Part shown: one piece after another, positions 11,535 through 23,984 of the stretch
Position numbering within the stretch: position 1 is the first letter of the stretch
Layout: each line of letters starts with the position of its first letter
NCBI RefSeq assembly: GCF_014529535.1
Contig: NW_023503376.1
Location: 3,377,608-3,441,607 of the forward strand
DNA from: Bradysia coprophila
Lineage: Eukaryota; Arthropoda; Insecta; Diptera; Sciaridae
DNA: 64,000 bases
Reading direction: 5' to 3'
Made by a program: the position numbers and the translations under genes
The notes under the pieces: model-generated
The model's input: only the letters and a program-made list of their open reading frames with translations
The model's database searches: none
Told to the model about the DNA's origin: nothing

Positions 11535-13907
11535 ATGAAGGTTCAGATTGTTTGTTTCGTTGTCGCGTTATTAGCCGGTGCTAGCATCTCCGATCCGATC
11601 GGCCCGGAGGCTATCGATGTTGCTGATGCTGGTGTGAGTGATGTGGAAGATAAAGTAGTTGCTAAAAGAGCAACAGAGGTAATGTCAGTTTATCAATTGA
11701 TTGGTTTTAGTGAAGTGCTTTCATGATTCAGTTGAAAATATTTTAAATGTTCCTTAGCGGAGTCAGTGTAACAGAAAATAATTTTAAAAAAATGTTTTTT
11801 AGGAAGTTGCATCCGGTTATCCAAGCGGTGGCTATTCTGCACCAAGTTATTCAGGTATTCAAATTGTTTGATTTTTGTTATAATTGACTTAATCAACTAT
11901 TTAAACAATTCAGCACCATCCTATCCGGCTCCAGCAATTCAAAGTTATAGTGCCCCAACACATAGTTACTCAGGTATTAGAATCTGTTTTGTTCTTCATC
12001 ATTTGTTTTATCCATTTTATTCAAACAAACTTCAATCACAGCACCAGCTTCACATGCATACTCAGGTCCAAGCGGCGGATACTCTTCAATAAGCTACTCA
12101 GGTACAAGATTTAGTTTTTGCCTTTTATTTGTATACTAAGACCAAATTTTGCAGGTCCAGCTTCACATGCATATTCAGCTTCTAGCGGTGGATACTCGGC
12201 ACCAAGTTATTCAGGTAAACACTGGATTTAAATTTTTTTAAATTTTTTCACAACTAAAGAACGAAAATTTAGCCCCTGCTTCTCATGGATATTCAGCATC
12301 AAGCGGTGGCTATTCAGCATCAAGCGGTGGCTATTCAGCTCCAAGCAGTTATTCTGGTAAATAAATTTAAAATTTTTGATTTTCGATGAAATCAGTGAAA
12401 ACTGTTTGTTTTGCAGCTCCTGCTTCGTATTCATATTCAGCTCCAAGCGGGGGATACTCAGCTTCGAAGGGAGGCTACTCCAGTAGTTATTCAGGTAAAC
12501 GATTTATAGATTTTGTCGTTACGAGAACAATTTTATTTATTAATTAATTTCTGATACTTAGCACCATCCTATTCGGCTCCAGCAATTCAAAGCTATAGCG
12601 CCCCAGCACATAGTTATTCAGGTACTTTGACTTGTTTTATTTCTCTTTGGTTGTCTGATTCAAACAAATTTTAATCACAGCACCAGCTTCACATGCATAC
12701 GCAGCTCCAAGCGGTGGATACTCTTCAATAAGCTACTCAGGTACAAGATTCAGTTTTTGGTTGTTATTAGTATAATACGATCCAATTTTGCAGCTCCAGC
12801 TTCACATGCATACTCAGCTTCAAGCGGTGGATACTCTGCACCGAGCAGCTATTCAGGTAAATGTTTAGTAAGGGTTTTACGGACGAACATACCTTTAAGC
12901 TCCACCTAGAACGACACAAAACAGTTACTAAGAATAATTTAAAAATTTAAATTTTCTGAGCAACTGTTTGTGACCGGCTTAGGTAGGTAAGGATCAACTT
13001 AATTGTTAACAATCAAATATAAAATTGCAGCACCATCGTACTCAGCGCCATCTCCTGGCTACAGTGCACCCAGTTACTCAGCACCAAAACCATATTCCGC
13101 ACCATCATACTCTGCTCCATCTCCTAGCTACAGCGCACCCAGTTACTCAGCACCAAAACCATATTCCGCACCATCATACTCTGCTCCATCTCATAGCTAC
13201 AGCGCACCAAGTTACTCAGCACCAAAACCATATTCAGCACCATCATACTCTGCTCCATCTCCCAGCTACAGTGCACCCAGTTATTCAGCACCAAAGCCAT
13301 ATTCCGCACCATCATACTCTGCTCCATCTCCTAGCTACAGTGCACCAAGCTACTCAGCGCCATCATATAGTGCTCCTGCTTCTTATGGTGGTTATTCAGC
13401 ACCGGCTTACTCCAGCAAAAAATACAGAGAAAACGAGAAGAAGAAGGATTCAGAAACTCAAGTAGGATCGGCTTATGGAGGATCATATGGTATATCGTAC
13501 TCAGCACCATCGTACTCAGCACCGTCGTACTCTGCACCATCATACTCTGCACCGTCATACTCAGCACCATCTTTCTCCGGAGCATCGTACGGTGGTCCAG
13601 CCCCAGTGTATGGTCATCAAACATACTCGTATCCAAGCCCAGCTCCAGCAGTTAAATGCGGTAAGTGAAATATGGATCCCACAACATTTGTTGCCTTTGA
13701 CTTAGTTTTTGACAATTTAATTTTTGATTTGTTTTTTCTCATTTTACAGGATCGAACATCTTGATCGGATGTTCACCAAGCGTTGCTAACGTCGGCTGTT
13801 CGTCATACAATCCACCAGCATACTCAGAACCATCCTATTCGATTCCGTCGTATTCAGCTCCATCATACCGATCAATGGAAGATGAAGATAGTAGCGAAGA
13901 AGAATAG
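11535..13907 (+). CDS. vitelline membrane protein, 502 aa, 12 exons with a mini-exon array
   Basis: Secreted eggshell protein. Exons: 11535-11678, 11803-11854, 11914-11973, 12042-12101, 12155-12214, 12273-12356, 12417-12494, 12562-12621, 12681-12740, 12794-12856, 13031-13660, 13750-13907; they sum to 1509 bases, exactly 502 codons and a stop. Exon 1 gives a signal peptide (about residues 1-19), an acidic propeptide and a VAKR dibasic site near residue 45. Exons 2-10 are 52-84 bp mini-exons, the internal ones starting and ending in phase 1, each coding a unit like APASHAYSASSGGYSAPSYS. Exon 11 holds a long SYSAP repeat and an insert of charged residues. The VM block spans exons 11-12 with C450, C458 and C467 (KCGSNILIGC). 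The tail is acidic (EDEDSSEEE). Poly(A) signal at 13956-13961. The protein is several times longer than typical Drosophila VM proteins. Confidence 0.88.
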
Positions 13908-13961
13908 ACATCCGAACTGAATTATGAGATTTATTATGTTGACGTTATTTTTCTAAATAAA

Positions 13962-16080
13962 TTCATTATGGAAAAGTTGAAAATGTTTTTTGTCGGAGGA
14001 ACATTGTGGCTCTTCGATGAAACAGGCGATGCTCAACGTTGAGACACGATAAGACTCGTGTAGATTAGAGTAATTCGAACAAAGGTAAAATTAAAGTTTT
14101 CAATTGAAAATACATCATCAACTTTAAACAGTACAGAATGTGGAACATTTTACAAATTGAGATGAAAACCCTTGAGGTTATTGTCTGTTGAATATTGCGA
14201 TTGAAATTTTACAAATCCTTTTCGTCTTTGTCTGCTTGAAAATTCACAGTACAGAATTCGTTTCCCGTCAATATTACCAGCACCAAATTTCTCTGATTTA
14301 ATTTACATCATCGCCTAAGCCGAAATGAAGAAATTTTAATGATTGCTACCACCCACCACCCCATCTACACCTTTTGCTACGATTGACGAACTTTTTGATT
14401 AGAACAAATGTAACGCAGCTAGTGTGTTGTTAGTTAACAATATTAGAGAGAAATTGCCGAGGGTTGAACTGTTACAATTCTGCAGAATTTCTAGGATTTT
14501 TGAAAGTTTAAAAATTCACTCGACATTTAGTACTGAAGGAGACTTTCAGTTCGATGAAATAATGCAAAGCAATATGGAAGCTGTGAATTTTCTACTATGT
14601 TCAATTTGATATCTAACCATTCACAGATTATAAGCATATTATCCGTTATCTTACATTTTTCTGCTACATAAAACTCGCTAAAGTCTCATATATTTTTGAC
14701 TTCGTTGTCAAAGACCAGGGAAGCCAGGAAATAAAAATAAAAAATTGAAATCGAAGGCTACGACCGTCCCCGTAGAAAATAGTCAGAACTCAAAACCATT
14801 GAAAATTTATTCACAAAATTATTCTATAAAGAGTAACTTTGGCTACGGTTTGAGTGAGGTGAAGCCATGGAATGCACCGAAAATTATAGAGAAATTTTAA
14901 TTTTTGTGTTTCGTGTCATTTTGAAGGGATTCAGAATTCAGGGATTCAGGGATTCTATTTAGATTTTTTTCTTTAGCGTTCTTTAAACGGTCGTCGAAAA
15001 TGCTTGAAAATGGAAATTTTACTTCGTCTAGCTTCAGTCAAAACAATATTTTGTGGCTTCGTCTCATTATGTTTCTCAGGCACAAAAACGTCGTTTGTCA
15101 CTCGAAGCGGAAGCGGAATTTTTTAAGACACGTCGTAAGTTTGTCCTACTCGGCTTCGCCACGTTAGGACAAGCTTACGGCTAGTTCAAAAAGTTACTCT
15201 TTTCATCACTCGCATTATTCTTACTATTTCGCAATTCCGGGCCATAATCATCACCTTTCCTTGCATCCATTTGATGTCGTTTTGAACAATGAACGTCAAC
15301 ACAAGGTATGGTCGAATGTCAAACTTTGTATGTAGCGGAGGACATAGCTATTTCATATAAACAAACTCATCTCTCATAAGAGGTACTCATACAATTAACT
15401 CATTTTATTCCTTAAAAATAATAAAATAAAATCTGATTTCCACTAAAAACCTGAAATCTCCTTTTAAAGACTAGAATTTTTTTTGAAAATGTGACGCCTA
15501 TCGAGTATTATAAATCAAAAACTGTTAACTGTGTGCGATTTGAAAGTCAGATAACAGGTAAAACCATTAGTTCAGATTTCTGTGTGCTTGTTGATACGTA
15601 TTTTCAATCTCTCTACAGCGAACTTTCCTTATAGCGAAGTCCCTTGGAAGTTCACCATTCATTTTAACGTTAAAATTTGAAAGTCAAAATTTGGCGACGC
15701 GAATATCGGATATGCTACCATGAAGGTTACATTTTACCAACATGGGACAGTTATATTGTTCTCGTAAGGTTAATTCTACTTGTCACTTGTAAATTCAATG
15801 AATTCTGGATATATTTTACTGAAAAGTATAATTCTATTATCCCCATTCATGTATCCACAAAAGTTTTCCAAAACGTTCGCAAATTGCCTGAATTCATTGT
15901 TACTGAACTGATAAAAAAAGGGTATACTGGAAGAAAAGCGATTTAAATGTACGATTAAATGTTAGTTCCATGTCTACACTTATAAGTAATAACGGTTTAA
16001 CAGGTTTGATTTTCATTTTGTAAAGCATTGAATTCTTTTGAATGACAACTCGTTCACCTGAATTGCAATTGAATCATCAA
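13962..16080. other. gene-free stretch; one strong hairpin
   Basis: No gene recognised. A near-perfect hairpin (CGTAAGTTTGTCCTA against TAGGACAAGCTTACG) sits at 15134-15179. The sequence at about 15298-15380 (AAGGTATGGTCGAATGTCAA) recurs at 39550 and, inverted, at about 46760-46840, so it is a dispersed repeat. Confidence 0.5.
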
Positions 16081-18014
16081 CAAGGCTGTAAACTTTGGGG
16101 AGGTCACGCAGATCGCCATTTTTATTACGGCATCTATTTTTTTGTCAGCAAATTTATTCTTTTAGTAGCAAAATTATTTATTTCATCAGCAAATTTATTC
16201 TTTTTTTCTGCAAATTTATTCTTTTTAGCAGCAAATTTAATCTTTTTTATCAGCAAATTTAGTGTTTTGTATCAGCAAAATTAATCTTATTTTCAGCAAA
16301 CTTATTAGTACTCGAACAGCATATTTAGTGCTTTCTGAGCAGCAATATTACTGACTTTAGGCAGCAAAAATAATTCTTTTGCAGCAAATCCTTAGCAGCA
16401 AATTTATTACTTTGTAGTCAGCAAATTTATTGTTTTGTAATATGCACTTTTAATGCCTTCGAACAGCAAAATTAATACCTTGAAGTTATTGCTTTTTGTC
16501 AGCAAATTTATTAGTGTTTCAATTGCAAATTTATTTTTTTATAAGTAGGAAAATTACTATCTTCAATCAGCATATGTCCCGCAGTAGGACATATAAAATT
16601 ATATCACTAACACGAAAACGTCAACCCAACAAGCGACGAAAAGTAGAACTTTCCGTTGCCTTTATTGCGAAAAACGTCGTACACAACTCGGTGATAGATC
16701 TCTTAGGCACACGATGTGTATTGTCACGCTCGACCTGCGGTCTCGAGTGACAATCTACATACCTAGTGCCTAAAAAAGCATTTGTCCCTCGATTTTAATG
16801 GGGTTTCATAATTTCGCTATGCGTAATTTCTAGGATGCACACCTTTCATAATAATTTCACTTTAACTAAGTTTACGGATCGCTCGGCGTGTTATGGGCAA
16901 TGAATTACACAGAGTAATTATTAGACGATGCGAGAGAAAAAAAATTAACTCCTAAGTTACCGACACCGTTCCGGCGCCCGGCTCGCATTGCGGCCCTCCG
17001 CTTCGCTCCGGGGCAATGGGCCGGATCGCTCGGCGTGTTAAAACGCTTTTTCAGTGCAATGAAAGGTATCCATTTCGTAAAAGGAAATGAATTGTCCGTG
17101 TACTGTCAATAACTATTTACGTTGACGTAAGACGTGAAATAGTAATTTCTGCAGCTAGTTGCGAAAAGTGGTATTTTGTGTCAGTAGATGTAATGTTATC
17201 AAACGTGCGAAGCGAGCGAAACATGTGACAAAAACTACCACTTTCACAACGTGTTGCATCCAACGTTTTCTGCAACCAGCTGCGAAAAATGAACTTTTGA
17301 AAATTGTTACACTGCGATTATATATCTCAATAGCCGAATGGTTAGAGGTGTTGCTCGATAAGCATTGGGTTTTGGTGTCCATTTCACCACTAGTGACGAA
17401 AAGCATATATGTAAATCCATTTCACCAAAAATAGCTAAAAAATACTTAAATTAAACAATTAATTTTGCTTATGACAAGAAATAAATCTGCTGAAAAAAGT
17501 AGAATAAATTTGCTGTTGCAAATCAATAGAATTGCTGTTAAAACATAGCTAAAATAAACAATTAATTTTGCTGATGACGAATAAATAAATTTGTTGATAA
17601 AAGTATTAACTTTGCTGATAGAAATAAATAAATTTGCTGCTAAAAAATAGCTAAAAAAATATTTAATTTTGCAGATTGCAAAAAAATAAATGTGCTGACA
17701 AAATAAGATTAAATTTGCTGCTTCAAAAAAATAAATTTGCAGACGAAGAATTAAATTTGGTCACAATAGCAATAATTTTGCTGAACTAAAAGAATAAATT
17801 TGCTGATAAAAAAAATAATTTTGCTGCAAAAAAAGAATAATTTTGCTGACAAAAAAAGATTTCCCTTTTTATTACATACGCGGGAGCACACCTTTTCGAT
17901 ACAAACAAATGCACCAAAATTGAATTTGTATGGTGTGGTGAATTTTTTGTATGAAACGTGGTGTGTAACCCGCGTATCTGCATCTGCGTGACCTCCCCAA
18001 AGTATACAGCCTTG
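16081..18014. mobile_element. hAT-type fold-back element, about 1.93 kb
   Basis: Ends are long inverted repeats starting CAAGGCTGTAAACTTTGGGG at the left and closing CCCCAAAGTATACAGCCTTG at the right. They are flanked by an exact 8-bp duplication ATCATCAA (16073-16080 and 18015-18022), diagnostic of hAT insertion. The arms (about 16130-16570 and 17450-17860) are built from many degenerate copies of an AGCAAATTTATTCTTTT-like unit, inverted between the arms. The centre contains a GC-rich island (about 16970-17045) and an exact direct repeat GGATCGCTCGGCGTGTTA at about 16877 and 17023. No transposase is seen, so it looks non-autonomous. A solo end fragment (GTGACCTCCCCAAAGTTTAC) follows at about 18040. 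Confidence 0.8.
17329..17400 (+). other. tRNA-like remnant inside the hAT element
   Basis: TAGCCGAATGGTTAGAGG fits a pol III A box very well. The downstream GGTGTCCATTTC is only a poor B box, and no full cloverleaf could be drawn. Most likely a tRNA-derived pseudogene or SINE head. Confidence 0.3.
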
Positions 18015-18988
18015 ATCATCAAATGTAGTGTGCCATCTTCGTGACCTCCCCAAAGTTTACAGTCTTGAGCCTCTTGAGGTCAACAGGCCTTCCCAATGCT
18101 AACTTTCCAAAATAAAAAAACTAATTTAAGACTACTATCAAAATGTCCCGTGCTTGTATTTAATTTATTTAACACAGGTACCAAATGTCCCGTGGAATCT
18201 ATGAGCCCATTGATTGCAGCAAATTTTATTATGAGCTCGGAATAGATCAGATCAAAATGATTTATTACCAGATCAAACTGAAAATCCGATGTGAGTCTGA
18301 ATTGGAAATTTTAAACTGATCTGATTTTGATCTGACGTCTGAAAAACTGAATTTTTTTCAATCTTTATCAGATCAGTTTCAGATTAATCAATCAGAAATT
18401 CAGATCAGATCAGATGCTACCTGAACTGATTATGGAATAGGCGATCCTAAATTTTCAGATTTGATCGCTTTGATCGCGTTTTTTCCAGTTTTAAGTGGCT
18501 ATTTTTGAAAAAAAAAAACATTTTTCCACATTTTCTTGAATTTTTGCACATTTTCCGAAATTTTTTTGTGAAAATTTGGAGAGATGGAGAGAAAAATTCA
18601 GGAAAATGTTTTCCCATAATAGGTCTATGCTTTTTTCGGATTCAGTTCAGGCCAAAACAATCTGTTTCGAGCCCTAAATAAGCACAGATTTATATGAATT
18701 TAAGTCGCTTAAATCGTTAAGTATAAATAAAATTGGCGAATTTTCGAGAATCCACGAAATCAGAATCGATTAAGAAAGACTGAACTCATTGCACTATTTT
18801 CAAACCTTTCTTACATAAAAGATGGATCGTTCGTCATACTTACATTCGTTTTTAGTGCGCCAGCAGAACAATTAACATACCTACCTACTTACCATTATTA
18901 TTCTGAATTGGTTCAACTACTTGAATTAGTAATTTATTCATCGTAAATTTCGTCTCAAGTGAAGATCAATCAAATTCATTCAATTTTA

Positions 18989-19609
18989 TTAACAAAATAG
19001 ATTTTCTTGCGGTACATTGTATTCGTCAACACATGATAATCTTCCAGTAAAAGCGTTCATCAATTGTTCGAAATTACAACAATTCGTCGGATTGTCAATA
19101 AAGGCCAGATGGCCTTGAACTGTAAACTGATCTTCGAAAAATGATGGATAGCCAAACGTTTGTGGTTCGAACAGGGAATCCGCACAAGCGGTGGTATTTT
19201 GACCTACGAACTCCTCTCTTTTGTACGGTGTTGGCACATAGACTGGCGGTGGAGGTGGAAGCATTACGTTGTTTTCGGTTGATGATTGATCTCCTTTTTT
19301 GTCCGGTATTAATGCACTGGCATCGCTTAATTTCTGTTGCCAAAAATGAAAAATTATTGAAATTTGCCAAGCTAAATCATTGTCAATTTGTACCTCATCT
19401 GCATCCTGCGATGACGATTTCTTCGCTCGTATCAACTCAATGGGATTGGGCAGAAAAGTGGTTTGATTTACTTGAATAAATCGTCCCTTCCGTTCCTTAT
19501 CCACAAGATAGATGTCTTCGGGATCAATTTCCTTCAAATCGATCGGAAATGAATCATTTGATATCACAGCTATGACTAACAAATGGACCGCCACAAATGA
19601 CCAAAACAT
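18989..19609 (-). CDS. unrecognised secreted protein, 186 aa (206 aa if the intron is retained)
   Basis: I do not recognise the family. Exon 1 is 19609-19394 and exon 2 is 19333-18989. The 60-bp intron (GTACAA...CAACAG) is a multiple of three with no stop, so both the spliced and the unspliced message are open. Residues 1-18 are a signal peptide (FWSFVAVHLLVIAVIS); the middle has a run PPPPPVYVPTPY. The C-terminal third holds four or five cysteines (TTACADS, NPTNCCNF, GRLSC) and ends in LFC. The poly(A) signal AATAAA (18990-18985) overlaps the stop codon. It lies between VM genes on the same strand as two of them, which makes an eggshell or other ovarian secretory role plausible but unproven. 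Confidence 0.7.
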   Translation of the reverse strand: MFWSFVAVHLLVIAVISNDSFPIDLKEIDPEDIYLVDKERKGRFIQVNQTTFLPNPIELIRAKKSSSQDADEVQIDNDLAWQISIIFHFWQQKLSDASALIPDKKGDQSSTENNVMLPPPPPVYVPTPYKREEFVGQNTTACADSLFEPQTFGYPSFFEDQFTVQGHLAFIDNPTNCCNFEQLMNAFTGRLSCVDEYNVPQENLFC

Positions 19610-20892
19610 TTTTTCGTTTTAGTTAAAATTCAATTCGAATCATACGGTAACACGTGTAATAGCCAGTGGTTTTGAAACACTGGTAAAACGGACAAATTTG
19701 CCGAATCAACAGTTTTGGATATTTTTTTTATATTTTTGCATTTCCTGTTCCATACGTTCGTAGAATGTTATGGTAATATGCAAGTTGTGCTGTTTGGCGT
19801 GTTCGCTGCACGACAGGTAGTTGTTTGGAGTGGAAAATATTACTTTTGCATAAATTGCAATTTTAAATTGTAGAGCACGGTTCTTGAACTCAATGTACAT
19901 ACGCGTCACCAATATTTTACTGAGCTAAGTGGCAACAAAAGTACTGTAATTTTTGACCAAACGAATGTTGAATCATTCAGTCTTGATTTATGTGTATCCG
20001 TACGAAACCCTGCAATTTGGATGAAAGCCATAAACAATGAGTTCATTTCCATCACCGAATGTATCAGATCTAAATGCTCTCCCACAACATGCATCTTTTC
20101 TCTTTTTCCACATCTTTTGCATTTACAAGGAAAGTTGAGGTTGAGTGTGAATACCAAGTGTAGCTATAACTACTTGGGTAAATGCAATTTATTTCCTAAG
20201 CTAAAAAACAAGCAACAGAACGTCTTGTTCCTATGACAGTAAAATATTCAATTTAAAGTTAACTCACATTCCCATCTCCATGTATACCAACAGGGGTATT
20301 TTGTGCATTCAGGTAATGTATTCGATTTTTCAAAGTTTAAACTTAGAGACAAGAAGCGAGGACTTATTGAAAAAGGTTGATTGAATTATGCCATCAGGTG
20401 TGTGCTATGCTGAAAGTTTTTATTTAGATTGTCTTTAGCATGTACTGACTGACGAAAACATTTGTTTTTATTGAGGTAGACAGGTAAAGTGTTGTCTAGT
20501 TTAGAAAACTGATAAATAAAAGCGATGAGCTCTCCGCAGTGTTCTCGAATATAGCAAATATGCATGCTGAACTAATGACTTTGCATCAACAAAAGATTTG
20601 AAGCACTACGTTTACCGTTTATAGAAGGCCCATTCGTTGAAGACTGATATTTTTGAACGAATGTGATGCAAGACTATATTGGTTTGAGACAGGGCCTAAT
20701 TCTTAAAAATTCATAAATTCAAAAAGACAATACCTTGAGTGCAACTGATGTTTTTATGCCCTTTTTAGTTGTTTTTCTGAGCTAAACTGATTACTGTTGA
20801 ATGAGATCTATAAAATTTTATGGAAAATATTCGAAATTTTAGAAATTCTCTGAGGCAGGATCTGGTTTGAGATCTTTACAGGCGACCATTTA

Positions 20893-22675
20893 AGAGTGAT
20901 ATCGCCAAATCTTCAGGTGATTGGGAAACAAGCGGTCTCCGATTTTAATGAGTGATAGCTCGTTGGATTCGTCTTTCAATTCTAGGAAACACGTGTCTTT
21001 CACTTTTTCTTAAAAAAAATTGTTTTCTTTGAAAAGCGCTCAAAAGTGAAGACATGCCAGAGGGTACCGAAAACAGTTTTTCGGCAATAACTCAAGAAAA
21101 AAATATTTTAAATGGTTGTAATGTTGTACGATTGTCGGCCTTGAAAAGACCTACAGGTAGAGTATACGCACCGCTTGGTGCGAGTACATCCACGAGAGTT
21201 ATGACTAAAAATGTAGTGAATGTTCGGAGAGTCCGCCTTCTCTGCAGCTTCGATGTACCACGGAACTGAGTATGGGGTGTTGTAGGTGGCCTCACCCACT
21301 ATCGTTGCACATATAAATGAACCCAGTACTTTTGGACTGCAAGCCCACAGAAGTCTTGAAAAAAAGTTGGTGCCAAAATGTAGATTTTTTCCTTCTTTCT
21401 GAGGGCCCAACTGCCAGAAGAGCATCTGGAACGGTACTACGGCAATCATTTTTTATTGTCTACTATTCTTTCACCTTATCAATAGAAAAACGCTTCGCTA
21501 TGTCGCGAATATATCCGATCCACTATTAGTAATATCAAGAGAAAAATGATTAAAGTTTTCTCCGAGGATTTTAGTCAAATAAAGTGTTAGCGTATAGCAA
21601 ATGACCTCAGGACTACGGAACAGTAATTAGTTTTTCAATTGGACCAATATTTGCTACGCGACAGGAGTTTGGAAAACCGTTTGCTCCCACTTGATCGTAT
21701 CGTTTTTCCAAACTCCTGTCGCGTAGCACATATTGGTCCAATTGAAATATATATTACACACTTGTCACGAAGAAGTCGAGGCTTGCCGAGACTGATAGTG
21801 ACAAGTGTGTACTCTATTTTATTACATAAGCGAAAACGAGACAACAGCATAGACCTGAAGTGTAATTTTTGAATTATTCTTCTAGTTAAGTAATGTTGAC
21901 ATCCGAACACCGCGCGTATGTGATAAAACTAATTACTGTTCCGGACTCCTGAGGTCATTTGCTATACGCTAACACTTTATTTGACTAAAATCCTCCGAGA
22001 AAAATTTAATAATTTTTCACAAGAATTACTAACACTGGATATGTTGTAACGACCTATATTCGAGTCAAAGTGAAGCGTATACGGTAAGGGAATAGTAGAC
22101 GATACAAAATTACTCACGTAGAACCGTTCCAGACGCTGTTCTGGCAGTTGGGCCCTCAGACAGAAGGAAAAAATCTACATTTTGGCACCAACTTTTTTTT
22201 CATGACTTCTGTAGGCTTGCAGCCCAAAAGTACTGGATTCATTTATATGTGCAACGATAGTGGGTGAGGCCAGCTACAACACCCCATACTCAGCTCCGTG
22301 GTACATCGAAGCTGCAGAAAAGGCGGACTCTCCGAACATTCACTATATTTCTAGTCATAACTCTCGTGGATCAACTAGCACCAAGCGGTGCGTATACTCC
22401 ACCTGTAGGTCTATTCAAGGCCGACAATCGTACAACATTACAACAATTTAAAATAATCTTTTCTTGAGTTATTGTCGAAAACCTGTTTTCGGTACCCTCT
22501 GACATGTCTTCACTTTTGAGCGCTTTTCAAAGAAAACAATTTGTTTTAAGAAAAAGTGAAAGACACGTGTTTCCTAGAATTGAAAGACGAATCCAACGAG
22601 CTATCACTCATTAAAATCGGAGACCGCTTGTTTCCAAAGTTAAAAAAATCACCTGAAGATTTGGCAATATCACTC
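20893..22675. mobile_element. giant TTAA-flanked fold-back element, about 1.78 kb
   Basis: Two inverted arms of roughly 700 bp (about 20893-21635 and 21935-22675) match almost end to end. The tips are GAGTGATATCGCCAAATCTT and the inverse of AAGATTTGGCAATATCACTC, both next to TTAA (20889-20892 and 22676-22679). The centre carries two further hairpins: 21632-21748 (around TTGCTACGCGACAGGAG) and 21753-21812 (TACACACTTGTCAC). The tip type resembles the 388-bp MITE at 3806. Arm ORFs of 60-70 codons occur but show no conserved protein. A diverged piece of the inner arm lies at about 46360-46445. Confidence 0.8.
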
Positions 22676-22679
22676 TTAA

Positions 22680-23749
22680 ACTGTTATTGACAGTGGACAA
22701 AATTGAGTGACAAGCTTTAACTTTTTTGATTTTACATGCATAGCAAAATGTATGTAACGAAGTAAATGATTTTTTATCACATATTGTGATAGGTTCCAGG
22801 TTTGTCCCATTGTATGGTAAAACTGTTTTTTGATAATCCGAAAACGATCGAGAGCATTAATTTACAGAGCCATGATCTCAACGCTTTTGCGAACAGTTTG
22901 TCAACGATAATTTTTTGGTTGGTTCTCTATTAAGAACGCTTTGACAGCTCAACCTTCGAACAGATCAAAAGAAGTAGTAGACTTGATACTGGTAATTTAC
23001 ATTCTGTAGAAAGTAGGTGAAGTTAGCCTCATTTTATGTGTCCTATTGCTATTCTGTAACGTAACCAAAAAAATATTTCGAAGGAACTTAGAGGTCCCTT
23101 AAACAAACTTTTTTAGATTAATTTCAAATAAATATAAAAGGTCATCCTAGCCATCTATGTAGTTTAATGTGACGGAAAAATCTCGAAATCCGACGAAAAT
23201 CATGCAAATCTTATGTTTTGTCAACAGCAGCAAAAACAGTTGGTTTTAAACTTTAAAATTACTCCATGGTTATAATAACTACGTAACTAAACGAATCAGA
23301 ATTCTTGAGACGTTGATTGTCTTACCTTATTTTCGCTGTTGTTTTAACTCATTTTCAGTAACTTTTCAATTTAATGTACTGCCATCCAATTAGGTTCCTC
23401 TTTATATGATAACTACCTTTGACTGCAACAGATTTTTCAATTTTGCATTTGATTTGAGTTGAAAAAGATTTCGTTTTTGTAGCGAGTAGAAGAACAATTT
23501 CTGTAATTCTCGCAAAACTCTCCAGAACTTGCAATTTAAGTAAAGTTGTACGAAAATTTAGAATTTCCATTTCATTGTGAAGAACTAATTGTACAGAAAA
23601 ACTAAATATGCTTGGACATTCACCTTTTGTAGTGGTTTTTTCCCCTGCCTGTATATCGAAAATTAAAATTATCCGATTTACAATTACAATTGTTATTTAC
23701 GTAACTATGGTGGCCGGTAGATTTTAGGCAATGTTGCGAGTTGTAGCCC
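22680..23749. other. gene-free stretch
   Basis: AT-rich sequence with no recognised gene, RNA or repeat structure. Short ORFs here are not supported by start context or similarity to any family I know. Confidence 0.4.
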
Positions 23750-23984
23750 GTAGTGTAGTTGATAAGGACCATTTATACGAGAACGTTTACACTCGTATAA
23801 AAGCTGGGCTACCTCTCTAAAAGTTAACTTTTCTCATTGTAAAGTAGGTAAAATTATCAGTAGGTTCCTTAATGATAATTTTACCTGCTTTGCAATGAGA
23901 AAAATAAACTTTTAGAGAGGTAGCCCAGCTTTTATACGAGTGTAAACGTTCTCTTATAAATGGTCATTATCAACTGCACTACCG
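23750..23984. mobile_element. fold-back MITE, about 235 bp
   Basis: Arms pair nearly perfectly: TTTATACGAGAACGTTTACA...GCTGGGCTACCTCTCTAAAAG on the left and the inverse on the right. The tips are TAGTGTAGTTGATAA and its near-inverse TTATCAACTGCACTA. A TA target duplication is possible. No ORF. Confidence 0.65.

Noticed and set aside
13003-13705. Several ORFs on both strands over the SYSAP repeat of the 502-aa VM gene
   Set aside because: They are other-frame readings of a codon repeat; only one frame fits the exon joins and the VM cysteine block.
19706-20157. Minus-strand open frames upstream of the 19-kb secreted gene
   Set aside because: No start, no recognisable domain and no clean GT-AG join.
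22260-22451. SYNTPYSAPWY reading in the fold-back arm, resembling VM repeats
   Set aside because: Short low-complexity likeness only; no cysteine block and the mirrored arm does not keep it.
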